39,705 bases of DNA, from assembly GCA_021774255.1 (NCBI GenBank), contig JAJFJF010000005.1:1-39705 (forward strand), in the 5' to 3' direction. How positions within the stretch are numbered: the stretch's first letter is position 1; each line of letters opens with the position of its first letter. The notes under the pieces are model-generated. The model ran no database searches. It saw nothing but the letters and a program-made list of their open reading frames with translations, and was not told the origin of the DNA. Shown piece after piece: positions 15,101 through 23,328 of this stretch. Made by a program: the position numbers and the translations under genes. The stretch is from Gammaproteobacteria bacterium. Lineage in GTDB: Bacteria > Pseudomonadota > Gammaproteobacteria > JAJFJF01.

Positions 15101-17293
15101 CGGATAAGCACCGCAGCTCAACCACCAGATGTTGCTGGCATCCCAGGCATTAAATGTTGCGACACGATGCATTTCAATGGCCGTCTTGCCAGTGCCGCCT
15201 CTACTTGTCAGTTGGCTTGAAGCCATGGTATCCCAGTAGCTTTCTGTAGCAATGCCCGCAGAACTTAGCCCAACGAGACCACCTGCATTGGCGCCGCCAG
15301 AAACAAGGCCTGCGGCGTAACTTTCGTCGATGCTGCCTTCGTTACGGCCCACTAAGCCGCCTGCTGCGTTATTTGACGAGGTGACAGCAGTGATTGCGTA
15401 ACTACGGCTGAGGGTGCCGTCATTTCTGCCGAACAAACCACCCACTTCACTGGTACCTGCAACAAAACCGCTTGCGTAGCTAATATCGACGCTGCCTTGA
15501 TTAAGCCCAACTAAAGCGCCCACTTGATTGCGACCTCGAACGGATACTGCTTCTAAACCAGCCTCGTGAACTTGTACAGTACTATCAACCATACCAAACA
15601 AACCGACATTATCTATTGTGGGGCGGTTAATGGTCAGCCCGGTGATAACATATCCATTGCCTGTGAAGATCCCACTAAAAGGAGCAGCAAGGGTACCGAT
15701 TGGTTCAAAACCTTGACCACCATTCCAGGCAGCAGTCTCAGTGCAATCAATTGGGCCTGTTAATACATATCTGCCAATTAGGTCATTTGTCATGTTTTGG
15801 AGATCAAAACAATCTGTGACAAAAGTGATGCCTTGGCTTTGGCTTTGGGAGGCTGAAAAGCTTTGAGAAAAACTTTGTGAGTGCGAATAGCTACGACTAC
15901 CACTTGAGGAAAATGAAGCGCTTTGAGAATCACTCTGCGACTGGCTACGGCTATTACTTAGAGAATCACTCTGCGAATGACTTTGACTATCACTTTGGCT
16001 TGGCGTAGGCGATTGGCTGTTGCTATCACTTTGGCTAAAAGATTGGCTTGGAGGAGATGATAATGTTAGCAGCCGAGGGTAATTAATGCCTTCATGGAGC
16101 CACCAAACTGTAACGAAATTCCAGCTAAGGTAAGTAGCTCGCTTAAACATTTGAGACGTTGTTTTAGCACTTCCACCATTGCTCGTCGCCAACCCTGAGG
16201 TTTGATTATCCCAGTAGCTGTTGGTTACAACGCTACCACCGTTATCACGCCCCACTAAACCGCCCTTCAAGCTATTCCCTGAGACACTGCCTACCGCATA
16301 ACAGTTACTGATAGTGCCACCATCATTGTAGCCCATTAAACCACCTGCATCTCCATTTGAAAAAACACTGCCCACAGCATAGCAGTCACTAATACTCACC
16401 TGATTGATACCAACCAGACCGCCAACTGTGTCACTCAAACCTGTCACATTGCCGGTGGCATAGCTCATACTAATAAGACCTCCTATATTTTCTCCTACCA
16501 GACCACCTACACCACCTGCCAGAACATTATCTAAAACTAAAACACTACCTGTAGCATAGCTATTCGTAATGTCGGCACTGTTCCAACCCACCAGTCCACC
16601 ACTAGCACCACCTGTGGTGACAGCAATATTACCTGTAGCATAACAATCACTGATATCAAAAGAGTTAGTAGCAATCAGTCCGCCAATAGGCTTACCTCCT
16701 GTCACATTGCCGGTAGCATAGCTGAAGCTAATAAACCCACCATTATCTCCTACCAGACCACCAAGGAATTCCTGGCTATCAACGATGCCCGCAGCAGAGC
16801 AAGTTATGATAGTGCCTGAGTTGCTACCCGCTAAACCACCTGCTCGAACTGAATCCGCAATAACAGTGACGTTCGTTGTACTATTGCTAATAGTGCCTTG
16901 GTTAAAGCCCACAAGACTTCCGACGTACTCAAAGCCTATCACTCTCCCTCCTAACAAATTTACACTACTAATTTGAGTCTCATGGCTTGTAGCACCAAAC
17001 AATCCAACGCTAATCGCACTAGGTCGATTGATCGTTAGGCCACTAATCTCATAGCCTTGACCATCGAAGTTTCCAGCAAATACAGCTGTTGAAGTACTCC
17101 CCACTGGCTCAAATCCTGCGCCGCTGTTCCAGCTGGCAGTGGCAGAGCAATCGATGTCGTTGCCAAGAACATAATCCTCTCCTAGATTGTTTTTCATGTC
17201 CTGCAATTGTTGGCAAGTACTAACCCCCGTCAGCGCGGACGCGCAAATGACAAGCGCAAAAAGCATTAAGGCTACAAACAATCTCGCCGCCAT
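12188..17293 (-). CDS. Giant receptor-like chimeric protein: GLUG repeats, Ser-rich linker, TM, ankyrin-like/LRR, multi-TM
   Basis: A 1701-residue protein of unknown function. Order: signal peptide (1-22, MAARLFVALMLFALVICASA); GLUG-type block 1 (27-408); Ser/Gln/Asp-rich linker (412-486); block 2 (493-736); block 3 (749-1028); one transmembrane helix (about 1047-1073). A helical region with ankyrin-like repeats follows (about 1263-1333, GGAPLAEAVQKKHIPLAKRL). Next come leucine-rich repeats (about 1382-1470, VEVLDLAYNEISLLG, LRRIDLSYNLLDERGL, LKEIEIAGNTL) of the eukaryotic NLR/RNH1 style. Last are about four or five membrane segments (1500-1655) with SDCILIREL and VVEDAPQFIVGVLFL. These faintly resemble XK-related (XKR) proteins, a low-confidence match. 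Predicted topology: repeats outside, ankyrin/LRR region inside. It shares a promoter-like element with the two small genes at 1.5-3 kb. Adhesin, receptor or host-membrane effector are all possible. Confidence 0.85.
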   Translation of the reverse strand: MAARLFVALMLFALVICASALTGVSTCQQLQDMKNNLGEDYVLGNDIDCSATASWNSGAGFEPVGSTSTAVFAGNFDGQGYEISGLTINRPSAISVGLFGATSHETQISSVNLLGGRVIGFEYVGSLVGFNQGTISNSTTNVTVIADSVRAGGLAGSNSGTIITCSAAGIVDSQEFLGGLVGDNGGFISFSYATGNVTGGKPIGGLIATNSFDISDCYATGNIAVTTGGASGGLVGWNSADITNSYATGSVLVLDNVLAGGVGGLVGENIGGLISMSYATGNVTGLSDTVGGLVGINQVSISDCYAVGSVFSNGDAGGLMGYNDGGTISNCYAVGSVSGNSLKGGLVGRDNGGSVVTNSYWDNQTSGLATSNGGSAKTTSQMFKRATYLSWNFVTVWWLHEGINYPRLLTLSSPPSQSFSQSDSNSQSPTPSQSDSQSHSQSDSLSNSRSQSQSDSQSASFSSSGSRSYSHSQSFSQSFSASQSQSQGITFVTDCFDLQNMTNDLIGRYVLTGPIDCTETAAWNGGQGFEPIGTLAAPFSGIFTGNGYVITGLTINRPTIDNVGLFGMVDSTVQVHEAGLEAVSVRGRNQVGALVGLNQGSVDISYASGFVAGTSEVGGLFGRNDGTLSRSYAITAVTSSNNAAGGLVGRNEGSIDESYAAGLVSGGANAGGLVGLSSAGIATESYWDTMASSQLTSRGGTGKTAIEMHRVATFNAWDASNIWWLSCGAYPTLKAFHPAPVVPINISTCVELQSLCGERDYALVNDIDCSVSSTWHNGAGFVPLGANETAFTGSMAGNDHVITGLTINLSSTDNVGLFGVTSDTAQISKLRLINATIQGQNQVGMLIGLNHGSVTACYAQGSVSGNANVGGLIGRNSETAVVSQSAAEGALVGNGIAGGLVGLNEGAVEDSYTLVSTLIDAPKGKAGGLVGDNIGHLQRSYAAGCVRSPHGSAELGGLVGALSGHQGITACYWDRTTTGHIFLGPKSTQRNHGKKTGELYQAGTFKSWDFAATWDIEPGRSYPRLRALANVAVPIAPAEKCPSSALFGQWLTLAVSLISVMAFLFLLLLYGRNLFLLSRWRHQNKRPDWVAPAYLGQQDVVLHHLRKQATPEEKKSILEVLLENNHVSTVQAALEEKLVVVDDALRHAWGNKLAARGYHEMATCLGVEETAWQACCEAVRAQRKEKQNFHSAVEAGQHYFDLEGLKQDTRWPALKAAIERDQSISLREDASAEDVARFIGLSIAGLSTSALPYDGEDYFYDTNKMLAQGLNPNFLVEAGGAPLAEAVQKKHIPLAKRLVQHNANLYLSGATALPLEVLLQHGQRLTAQQMLVQGDYPPVLKQSLTQTLAAIDSNDAAVKTISLRAHLCDNYTVYLLCCALRENQHVEVLDLAYNEISLLGVMSMATLLHDHPRLRRIDLSYNLLDERGLAYLTKLFDSSPCLKEIEIAGNTLVPQDDPRVNVLKMALAARHSDAKPSAATPTAEPTPGNSAPQWLRFQVWFQHYQTMMVIAFLVEVADKVSDCILIRELAENREQQLAVASLTFLLASYVVGAVSVQQMRDPGQTHTWASRLKRLLWLPVLGPEFARLVWNVEYIDKRFAWLRLANFVVEDAPQFIVGVLFLERKGMNPAVLAKVVLAFCFSLFFMLKFLLYDFSAGRVKMRNALRNVTDRVQTRVSKSTSAAAGGIEMDTFGAGGDTHGW
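14211..15049 (-). repeat. GLUG block 3 of the giant protein
   Basis: Encodes residues 749-1028. Opens CVELQSL...YALVNDIDCS and GLTINLSSTDNVGLFG; closes ACYWDRTTTGHIF and SYPRLRAL, then leads into the transmembrane helix near residue 1047. Confidence 0.85.
15086..15817 (-). repeat. GLUG block 2 of the giant protein
   Basis: Encodes residues 493-736, shorter than block 1. Opens CFDLQNM...YVLTGPIDCT and GLTINRPTIDNVGLFG; closes ESYWDTMASSQLTSRGG and YPTLKAF. A tandem internal duplicate of block 1 with fewer units. Confidence 0.85.
15827..16060 (-). repeat. Ser-rich low-complexity linker of the giant protein
   Basis: Encodes residues about 412-488: alternating Ser with Gln, Asp, Phe and Asn (SQSFSQSDSNSQ, SQSDSQSHSQSDSLS and so on). 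On the plus strand it is seen as repeated CTTTGGCT / GAATCACT units. Likely an extended stalk between GLUG blocks; such tracts are common in eukaryotic surface proteins. Confidence 0.85.
16060..17215 (-). repeat. GLUG block 1 of the giant protein
   Basis: Encodes residues 27-408. It opens CQQLQDM...YVLGNDIDCS and GLTINRP...VGLFG, runs through about eight GGLVGxNxGxIxxSYAxGxV units, and closes with SYWDNQTSGLATSNGG and NYPRLLTL. The same opening and closing occur in blocks 2 and 3. By eye its DNA is more AT-rich than block 3. Confidence 0.85.
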
Positions 17294-17324
17294 CTTGATA
17301 TTGGGCGAGACAAAAACTTAGAGC

Positions 17325-17337
17325 ACCTAAATTAGGT
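17325..17337. other. 13-base palindrome in the leader of the giant gene
   Basis: ACCTAA-A-TTAGGT, a perfect 6-base dyad 32 bases upstream of the ATG at 17293. Could be an operator or chance; nothing else supports it. Confidence 0.25.
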
Positions 17338-17396
17338 AAAATTAAATTGGGAAAAAAACAAGAAAACCCGTTTCTAGTCATAGAAGAGATTTTCTA

Positions 17397-17424
17397 AAGA
17401 TATAGCGTAACACCCAGGTGTATG
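17397..17424 (-). promoter_or_regulatory. Accessory-gene promoter element, copy 3
   Basis: Minus strand: CATACA, 7 bases, GTTAC, GCTA, TATCTT, aligning without gaps to the two copies at 2095-2122 and 3030-3057. The dyad is strongest here: ACACCT/GGGTGT. It lies 104 bases upstream of the giant gene. Sequence around it is not otherwise similar to the other two leaders, so the match is not just shared duplication. Confidence 0.55.
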
Positions 17425-17629
17425 CATTCAAAAAATTTGATAGTTAAATAACACAACATTTAAGTAATCACAAATCACAAATACATAGTTTGAGACCGTA
17501 GACTCTTTCCTTCTGTAATTGATGGATAAGAACAAGGTTCAAACTTTATATTTTGTCATTTAGCTAATTTAAATTAACGCATAAACAAATCTAAATAAGC
17601 AGTTGGTTTTAAGATAAAATACGCTCACT

Positions 17630-18238
17630 ATGGTTGAAACCCTGTTCCTAGTGCTTACCATCAACTTCTTGGCCATGCTCTCACCTGGACCTGACTTTTT
17701 TGTGGTGAGCCGCAATGCCATCCTTTATGCACGCAAACCTGCCCTGCTCACCGGGCTGGGCGTGTCGACCGGCGTCATTATTCATGTCTCTTATTGCGTA
17801 GTGGGCCTTGGGTTTGTGCTCCAAAATAACACCATGCTCTATAGTGTTATTCAATATGCCGGCGCGGCTTATTTAATTTATTTAGGTGCCCGCACCTTTA
17901 TGAGCAAACCTTATTCACACGGCCCCTCCCAAAATGAAAATAGCCTACTCGGCGGGCAAGCCTTCCGCCAAGGCTTACTGACCAATCTGCTTAACCCGAA
18001 ATTCAGTTTATTTTTGATCAGCCTTTTTGCGCAGTTGATCGAGCCTAATACACCGTTATTTTTCCGGATTGTTTTTGGCAGTGCGCTTGTGTTAGAAAAC
18101 CTCATCTACTGGTCTGCATTGGTGATGGCATTGCAACACCGCACGGTGCGCCAATGGCTAGGGAAATCCCAGGTTTCGATCAGCCGCGTGTTTGGTATCA
18201 TCCTTATTCTTATTGCTATCCGCTTGGTATTTTATTGA
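17630..18238 (+). CDS. LysE/RhtB-family amino-acid exporter
   Basis: Inner-membrane exporter of about six helices; members export amino acids such as threonine, homoserine or lysine. It has 202 residues, the family length. The N-terminal signature NFLAMLSPGPDFFVVSRNA is typical of RhtB-like members, followed by GVSTGVIIHVSY and AAYLIYLGART. Helices 4-6 (LNPKFSLFLISLFAQ and later) complete the fold. No Shine-Dalgarno is visible and a possible -10 lies very close, so the mRNA may be leaderless or nearly so. The stop overlaps the likely xseA start (TGATG). The substrate cannot be read from sequence. Confidence 0.92.
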   Translation: MVETLFLVLTINFLAMLSPGPDFFVVSRNAILYARKPALLTGLGVSTGVIIHVSYCVVGLGFVLQNNTMLYSVIQYAGAAYLIYLGARTFMSKPYSHGPSQNENSLLGGQAFRQGLLTNLLNPKFSLFLISLFAQLIEPNTPLFFRIVFGSALVLENLIYWSALVMALQHRTVRQWLGKSQVSISRVFGIILILIAIRLVFY

Positions 18239-19491
18239 TGTCGATGTCACCGCCCTACTCAGAAATGTTATCGCAAGACAACGACGCTTCCCTACCCGCT
18301 TCCGGGCGCAACGTATTCACTGTTTCTGCACTGAACCAACAACTGCGCCTGTTACTCGATCAACACTTTCCCACATTGTGGGTTGAAGGTGAGCTTTCCA
18401 ATGTGGTGCGCCCGAACTCACAACATTTATATTTTACGCTGAAAGATAAAAATGCGCAGATCCGTTGCGTGATGTTTCGTCATCGAAATCAATACTTGCG
18501 TTTTGAACCTGAAAACGGGCAACAGATTGTGTTGCGCGCCAATCTCAGCGTGTATGAAGCACGCGGTGATGTGCAATTGATTGCAGAGCACATGGAACCT
18601 GCCGGCGACGGTGCCCTGCAGCGAGCCTTTGAGGCACTAAAACACCGCCTTGCTAAAGAAGGCTTGTTTGATATTGAACGCAAGCAGCCGCTTCCCCGCT
18701 GGCCACGTCAAATTGGTGTGATTACCTCCGCCACCGGCGCGGCGGTACGTGATATTGTGACGGTATTGAAGCGACGCTGCCCTGCCATTCCTGTCTTGAT
18801 TTACCCGACGAGCGTACAGGGCGAGCAAGCCGCCCCTGAGATTGTGAAGGCACTTGAGCGTGCAAACCAGCAAGCGTCTTGTGACGTCTTGATCCTGGCG
18901 CGTGGTGGCGGTTCGCTCGAAGATCTCTGGCCTTTTAATGAAGAAATCGTTGCACGTGCGATTGCTGCAAGCCACATCCCGATTGTGAGCGGCGTGGGCC
19001 ATGAAGTGGATGTGACGATTGCTGATTTTGTGGCCGATCAACGCGCGCCCACGCCGTCGGCTGCCGCTGAGTTACTGAGCCCCGATACCTATGCTTGCTT
19101 ACAACAGTTAGACGACATGAACCGACGGTTAACGCGCATCATGCATCAGCTTATCAGTGAACGGCGACATGCTTTAATCCACTTACAACGCCAATTAAAA
19201 CATTTATTGCCGCTGCCACAGTGGCGCCATCAACTAGAATTACTAACAGCAAAATTATACCGCAGTATTCAAGAGCCACTCGCAGCACAACGCATGCAGC
19301 TGGCGAAACTTGCCAGTACATTGCAAGCGGTCAGCCCGCTCGCCACATTAAGTCGCGGCTATGCGGTACTGACCTCCCCGAAAAATCATGTTGTCACTGA
19401 CACCCAAGCCTGCAAAGTGGGCGAGCAACTCACGGCCCAATTACACCGTGGCCGCTTGCGTTGTGAAATAAAAGAAATAGTCGAGGCGTAA
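18238..19491 (+). CDS. xseA: Exodeoxyribonuclease VII large subunit
   Basis: Catalytic subunit of the single-strand-specific nuclease ExoVII, partner of XseB (not in the window). The N-terminal OB-fold (VFTVSALNQQLRLLLDQ, LWVEGELSNVVRP) is followed by the catalytic domain with ARGGGSLEDLWPFNEE and SGVGHEVDVTIADFVAD, and then the coiled-coil region and C-terminal SRGYAVL. I chose the ATG at 18238 because it overlaps the upstream stop (TGATG) and gives 417 residues. ATG 18244 or 18265 are alternatives, since the Shine-Dalgarno is poor. The open frame reaching back to 18154 lies inside the exporter gene and is not likely used. Confidence 0.95.
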   Translation: MSMSPPYSEMLSQDNDASLPASGRNVFTVSALNQQLRLLLDQHFPTLWVEGELSNVVRPNSQHLYFTLKDKNAQIRCVMFRHRNQYLRFEPENGQQIVLRANLSVYEARGDVQLIAEHMEPAGDGALQRAFEALKHRLAKEGLFDIERKQPLPRWPRQIGVITSATGAAVRDIVTVLKRRCPAIPVLIYPTSVQGEQAAPEIVKALERANQQASCDVLILARGGGSLEDLWPFNEEIVARAIAASHIPIVSGVGHEVDVTIADFVADQRAPTPSAAAELLSPDTYACLQQLDDMNRRLTRIMHQLISERRHALIHLQRQLKHLLPLPQWRHQLELLTAKLYRSIQEPLAAQRMQLAKLASTLQAVSPLATLSRGYAVLTSPKNHVVTDTQACKVGEQLTAQLHRGRLRCEIKEIVEA

Positions 19492-19498
19492 AGCTATC

Positions 19499-20710
19499 AT
19501 GAGTACACGCCTCGTTCATATTTTATTGCTTACTTTGCTGACTTGGCTGAGTATCATCCCGCTCCTCAGTGCCGATATGTATCTGCCCGCCATGCCGGAT
19601 ATTGCTCTCTCGTTGGCAACGGATGAAAATACGATTCAGCGGACGTTGAGTTTATATTTATTGGGCTTAACCTTTGCGCAACTCGCCTATGGCCCACTGT
19701 CTGATCGTTATGGTCGCAAACCGCTTTTGCTCTGCGGTCTAATCATTTATTGTTTGGCCACATTGGGCTGCTTGCTCACGCACTCGGCGAGTGCTTTTAT
19801 TTGGCTGCGCTTTATACAAGCCATTGGCGCCTGTGCCGGTTCCGTGCTGGTGCGTGCGATTGTGGCTGATCGCTTTAATATGCAAGACTCCATTAAAATA
19901 TTTGCGGTTATTTTTGCTTTTGTGGGTCTGACGCCTGCTATCGCACCGGTGATCGGCGGTTATCTAACCGAAAGCTATGGTTGGCGTACTATTTTTATGT
20001 GTTTATTGGCTGTTGGCATTATCGTGCTTTTCATAACGGCCTTTTTCTTTAAAGAGTCATCCAGCACCTTTTCAACAGAAAGCCTACATCCAATACAGCT
20101 GACCAAAAGCTATCTAGGCCTCACACGTAATCCACGCTTTATGGGTTATATTATTATACTGTGCTGTGCTTATGCGGCTTACTTCACTTATTTAGTGGAA
20201 GCCACGTTTGTGTTTAACCATATTGGTTTATCCCCAACGACAGTGGGTTATCTTTATATCGCTGTGTCGGTGCCTTACATTATGGGCAATATCCTCAGCA
20301 AACGGCTTTCAGCCAGCATTAATACGGATCATGCTTTGCTGTGTGGTATTGTGATTGCCAGTGCAGGCGGATTGGCGCTGCTGTTAGTGAGCTTCTTTGC
20401 ACCCAGTAGCGTGCTGCTGATTATTGCTTCGATTTGCTTCGTTTCATTCGGTGACGGCATTATCGTGCCTGTGGCGGTCGGTGCGTCACTCTCACAGTTT
20501 CAAACACAGAAAGGCTTAAGTTCCGCTTTTCTCGGTGCCTCACAAATGGGCACGGCTTTTCTTGCGACCTTAATTGTCAGTACCATTGTCACCACCTCAC
20601 CCCGCCCCATGGCCACCGTTATGTTTATCTGCTTGGCCGCTTCATTGATTGCCTATTTTTTCCTGATCCACCGCACACGCAACGAGATCCACTCTCCATC
20701 CCTCAACTAA
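19499..20710 (+). CDS. Bcr/CflA-family MFS drug-efflux transporter
   Basis: Proton-driven exporter of the inner membrane with 12 predicted helices and 403 residues. Family marks: SADMYLPAMPDIA in the first loop, MFS motif A GPLSDRYGRKPLLL, and FVGLTPAIAPVIGGYL in helix 5. Bcr/CflA members export bicyclomycin, sulfonamides or chloramphenicol, but the substrate here is unknown. GAGG lies about 13 bases before the ATG. It starts 7 bases after xseA, so exporter, xseA and this gene may form one transcript ending at the terminator at 20733-20766. Confidence 0.93.
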   Translation: MSTRLVHILLLTLLTWLSIIPLLSADMYLPAMPDIALSLATDENTIQRTLSLYLLGLTFAQLAYGPLSDRYGRKPLLLCGLIIYCLATLGCLLTHSASAFIWLRFIQAIGACAGSVLVRAIVADRFNMQDSIKIFAVIFAFVGLTPAIAPVIGGYLTESYGWRTIFMCLLAVGIIVLFITAFFFKESSSTFSTESLHPIQLTKSYLGLTRNPRFMGYIIILCCAYAAYFTYLVEATFVFNHIGLSPTTVGYLYIAVSVPYIMGNILSKRLSASINTDHALLCGIVIASAGGLALLLVSFFAPSSVLLIIASICFVSFGDGIIVPVAVGASLSQFQTQKGLSSAFLGASQMGTAFLATLIVSTIVTTSPRPMATVMFICLAASLIAYFFLIHRTRNEIHSPSLN

Positions 20711-20730
20711 GAAACACTATAGCTTAAAAC

Positions 20731-22107
20731 TTAACCACCTCTTGCTTTGCGGGAGGTGGTTTTTTGATCGACATAAGGATTTTTGCCGGCGCGCAGCTCG
20801 ATTTTGAGAGGCGTGCCTTGCAGTTTGAGTAACTCGCGGAAACGGTTCATCAGATAGCGCTGGTAGCTTAGCGGTAGCGCACTGACTTGATTGCCATGAA
20901 TAACAATAATCGGTGGATTACGACCACCGGCGTGCGCGTAACGCAGTTTAATACGCCGGCCACGTACCAGCGGCGGTGGATGGCTTTCAACGATTTGCTC
21001 AAGTAGCTTGGTCAGCTGCGAGGTCGTATGTGTTTGCGTCGCGGCGTTATAAGCGATTTCAACAGATTCATATAAATCCCCCACGCCTGAGCCATGGAGC
21101 GCTGAAATAAAGTGCCATTTGGCAAAATCAACAAAGGTTAAGCGTCGGTCAAGCTCTTTGCGCACGGCGTCTTTGTCTGATTCGCTTAAACCATCCCATT
21201 TGTTCACACTGATAATCAGCGCCCTACCCGCTTCTAATACTAAGCCCAGTAAGCGTAAATCTTGTTCTTTAATACCTTCACGCGCATCGATCATTAATAT
21301 CACCACATTGGCTGTATTAATGGCCTGCATGGTTTTAATGACGGAAAATTTCTCAACCGTTTCGGTGATTTTTGTGCGGCGGCGCACGCCCGCGGTATCT
21401 ATCAGCGTGTAATGTTTACCGAAGCGTTCAAAAGGAATGGCAATACTGTCGCGCGTGGTGCCAGCCTCATCAAACACAATCACACGTTCTTCGCCCAACA
21501 TACGATTGACTAACGTCGATTTACCCACATTGGGCCGGCCAATAATAGCGACTTTAATACCCGCCTCTTCTCTGGCTTGTATTATTTCGTCATCTGATAA
21601 ATTTTCTTCATCCGCGGGCGCAGGCAGGATCGTTTGCAGCAGTGACTGTATGCCGCGCCCTAAGCTTGCAGAAATAGGGATAGGCTCATGTTTGCCTAGC
21701 CCCAATTGATAAAAATCTGCCATGGCGACTTGCGGATCAAGCGCATCGGTTTTATTGACGACTAAATAGATAGGCTTATTAATACGGCGTAATTCTGCCG
21801 TTAAGATTTCATCGGCAGCGGTTATGCCGCTTCGCCCATCAACCATTAATAGCAGCACATCCGCTTCGTCAATCGCAAGCTGTGTCTGTTTAAAGACTTG
21901 TGCATCAATAGCGTGTTCATCGGCACCAATACCACCGGTATCAATCACAATAAAATCGCGATCGTCGAGCTTGCCTTGACCATACTGGCGATCACGCGTG
22001 ACGCCTGGCTGATCAATCACTAGCGCATCTCGCGAGCGCGTTAAACGATTAAACAGGGTAGATTTGCCAACATTCGGGCGGCCTACGATGGCGATAACGG
22101 GGATCAT
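20731..22107 (-). CDS. der: Ribosome-assembly GTPase Der (EngA)
   Basis: Essential GTPase for 50S subunit maturation. Its 458 residues hold two tandem GTPase domains. Domain 1 has [12 protein letters not shown] near residue 8, DTGGIG and NKTD; domain 2 has [12 protein letters not shown] near residue 191, DTAGVRRR and NKWD. The C-terminal KH-like domain follows, ending in a basic tail. The ATG overlaps the bamB stop (ATGA), so translation is coupled. The hisS-yfgM-bamB-der order is conserved in gammaproteobacteria. Confidence 0.98.
   Translation of the reverse strand: MIPVIAIVGRPNVGKSTLFNRLTRSRDALVIDQPGVTRDRQYGQGKLDDRDFIVIDTGGIGADEHAIDAQVFKQTQLAIDEADVLLLMVDGRSGITAADEILTAELRRINKPIYLVVNKTDALDPQVAMADFYQLGLGKHEPIPISASLGRGIQSLLQTILPAPADEENLSDDEIIQAREEAGIKVAIIGRPNVGKSTLVNRMLGEERVIVFDEAGTTRDSIAIPFERFGKHYTLIDTAGVRRRTKITETVEKFSVIKTMQAINTANVVILMIDAREGIKEQDLRLLGLVLEAGRALIISVNKWDGLSESDKDAVRKELDRRLTFVDFAKWHFISALHGSGVGDLYESVEIAYNAATQTHTTSQLTKLLEQIVESHPPPLVRGRRIKLRYAHAGGRNPPIIVIHGNQVSALPLSYQRYLMNRFRELLKLQGTPLKIELRAGKNPYVDQKTTSRKARGG
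20733..20766 (+). terminator. Intrinsic terminator, overlapping the last der codons
   Basis: AACCACCTC, short loop, GAGGTGGTT then TTTTT. It serves the plus-strand MFS gene while its stem also encodes the final Lys-Ala-Arg-Gly-Gly of der on the other strand. Confidence 0.85.
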
Positions 22108-23303
22108 AACTGCACTGCGCTGAGGGTGCCTTTTTCCGTATAGACATAAAGCACATCATTGTGCACTAACAAGGTATTAATAGCTGATTTATCAATCTGT
22201 GTGCGGGCAAGAAAATGGCCATCGGTCGCCGATAACCAATGCAGATAGCCCTCAAAATCACCTACCACAACGGTATCACCCATTACCACAGGGCGTGTGA
22301 TTTGGCGGGCCAGCAATTCACTTTGATCCCACAGCACAATGCCGTTTTCACGATCAAATGCCCACACATGGCTTAAGAAATCGGTTACAAATAATTGCGA
22401 CTCATATAAACTCATGCCCGTGTACGATGACATATCATGCTGCCACACAGTCTGCCCCGAAAACTTATCCAGCGCTAAAATACGGCCTTGATAGGTCACG
22501 ATAAACAATACGTCACCTTCAATCAGCGGATCAGCATCAATATCGACCATACGCTCTAATTCTGAAACGCCCTCGGGTACAGCGGCTTCACGTTCCCAAA
22601 TGGGCTGGCCGCTCATTAAATCTAGTGCCACCACACGGCCATTGGCAAAGCCCACAATCACTCTATTATCAAATGCAATGGGGGCACTGCCGCCGCGTAA
22701 AATAAGCGGGGGGGTGCTGCGCTGGTATTGCCATAATTGCGCGCCACTTTCTGCATCCAGTGCGGTGACCGTACCGTCAATGGCGTGCGCGAATACGCTA
22801 CCACCGGCTTCTTGTGGTATGGCTAATACTTCGCTAGAAACGCGGCTGCGCCATATTTCACTGCCTTTATCGGTTGTGTTCGCTGCCAAACGGATCACTT
22901 CGCCACTGCGCGTGCCTAACAACAAACTATTGTTGTCTTTGCTTAAACTTAAACCACCCGTCACAGGGGTTTTGGTTTTACGTTGCCATTGCCGTTTGCC
23001 GGTGTGCATGTTTGATGCAACGACACGCCCTTTGACATCAACGGTGTAGACTGTGTCGTCTGCTATCACCGGTGAGAGCTTGAGATACTGTTTATCCGTG
23101 CCTTTCCCGGTATTTTTAGACCAGATAACCTTAGGCGTGATCACCGGCGAAAATTCAACTAACGCCGCAGGCTCAGGGGCATTACCTTTTGACGCACAGG
23201 CGCTCAGCAACACCGTGAATAGCAATAACGGCCAGCGAAATGAGTAGCAAAATGTTGTCGGGGCAGCCCCCTGTGGCGGCCTTTTCAAAAAATGTCGTAA
23301 CAT
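22104..23303 (-). CDS. bamB: Outer-membrane assembly lipoprotein BamB, with repeat-derived N-terminus
   Basis: Beta-propeller lipoprotein of the BAM complex that inserts outer-membrane proteins. The lipobox is LSAC with Cys36, followed by eight PQQ-like blades ([32 protein letters not shown] and others). The odd part is the n-region of about 24 residues before the hydrophobic core [12 protein letters not shown]. Residues about 8-16 (RPPQGAAPT) are encoded by a REP-like palindrome found twice elsewhere in the window. No in-frame start is visible between repeat and core and the Shine-Dalgarno at 23303 is weak, so the element seems to have entered the 5' end and been kept in frame. Confidence 0.95.
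   Translation of the reverse strand: MLRHFLKRPPQGAAPTTFCYSFRWPLLLFTVLLSACASKGNAPEPAALVEFSPVITPKVIWSKNTGKGTDKQYLKLSPVIADDTVYTVDVKGRVVASNMHTGKRQWQRKTKTPVTGGLSLSKDNNSLLLGTRSGEVIRLAANTTDKGSEIWRSRVSSEVLAIPQEAGGSVFAHAIDGTVTALDAESGAQLWQYQRSTPPLILRGGSAPIAFDNRVIVGFANGRVVALDLMSGQPIWEREAAVPEGVSELERMVDIDADPLIEGDVLFIVTYQGRILALDKFSGQTVWQHDMSSYTGMSLYESQLFVTDFLSHVWAFDRENGIVLWDQSELLARQITRPVVMGDTVVVGDFEGYLHWLSATDGHFLARTQIDKSAINTLLVHNDVLYVYTEKGTLSAVQL
23258..23282 (+). repeat. REP-like palindrome, copy C, inside bamB
   Basis: Plus strand GTCGGGGCAGCCCCCTGTGG then CGGCC, nearly identical to 3242-3268 and to the inverse of 27451-27477. It lies inside the signal-peptide coding region of bamB. Confidence 0.75.
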
Positions 23304-23328
23304 GGTTTCAATATTGCCTATTGTGAGG

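Larger units (their letters stand above)
17294..17629. other. Divergent intergenic region, giant gene / LysE-type exporter
   Basis: 336 AT-rich bases. Minus side: the palindrome at 17325-17337 and promoter element at 17397-17424. Plus side: a possible -10 TAAAAT at 17614-17619 only about 10 bases before the exporter ATG, with no good -35. The middle (17430-17600) shows no coding region. Confidence 0.5.

Noticed and set aside
15827-16060. Short repeated DNA units considered as a CRISPR array or minisatellite
   Set aside because: Repeats are degenerate, lack spacers and translate in frame to a Ser-rich linker in the giant protein.
18154-18237. Upstream in-frame extension of xseA
   Set aside because: Lies inside the exporter gene; ATG 18238 overlaps its stop, and known XseA proteins begin near the OB-fold.
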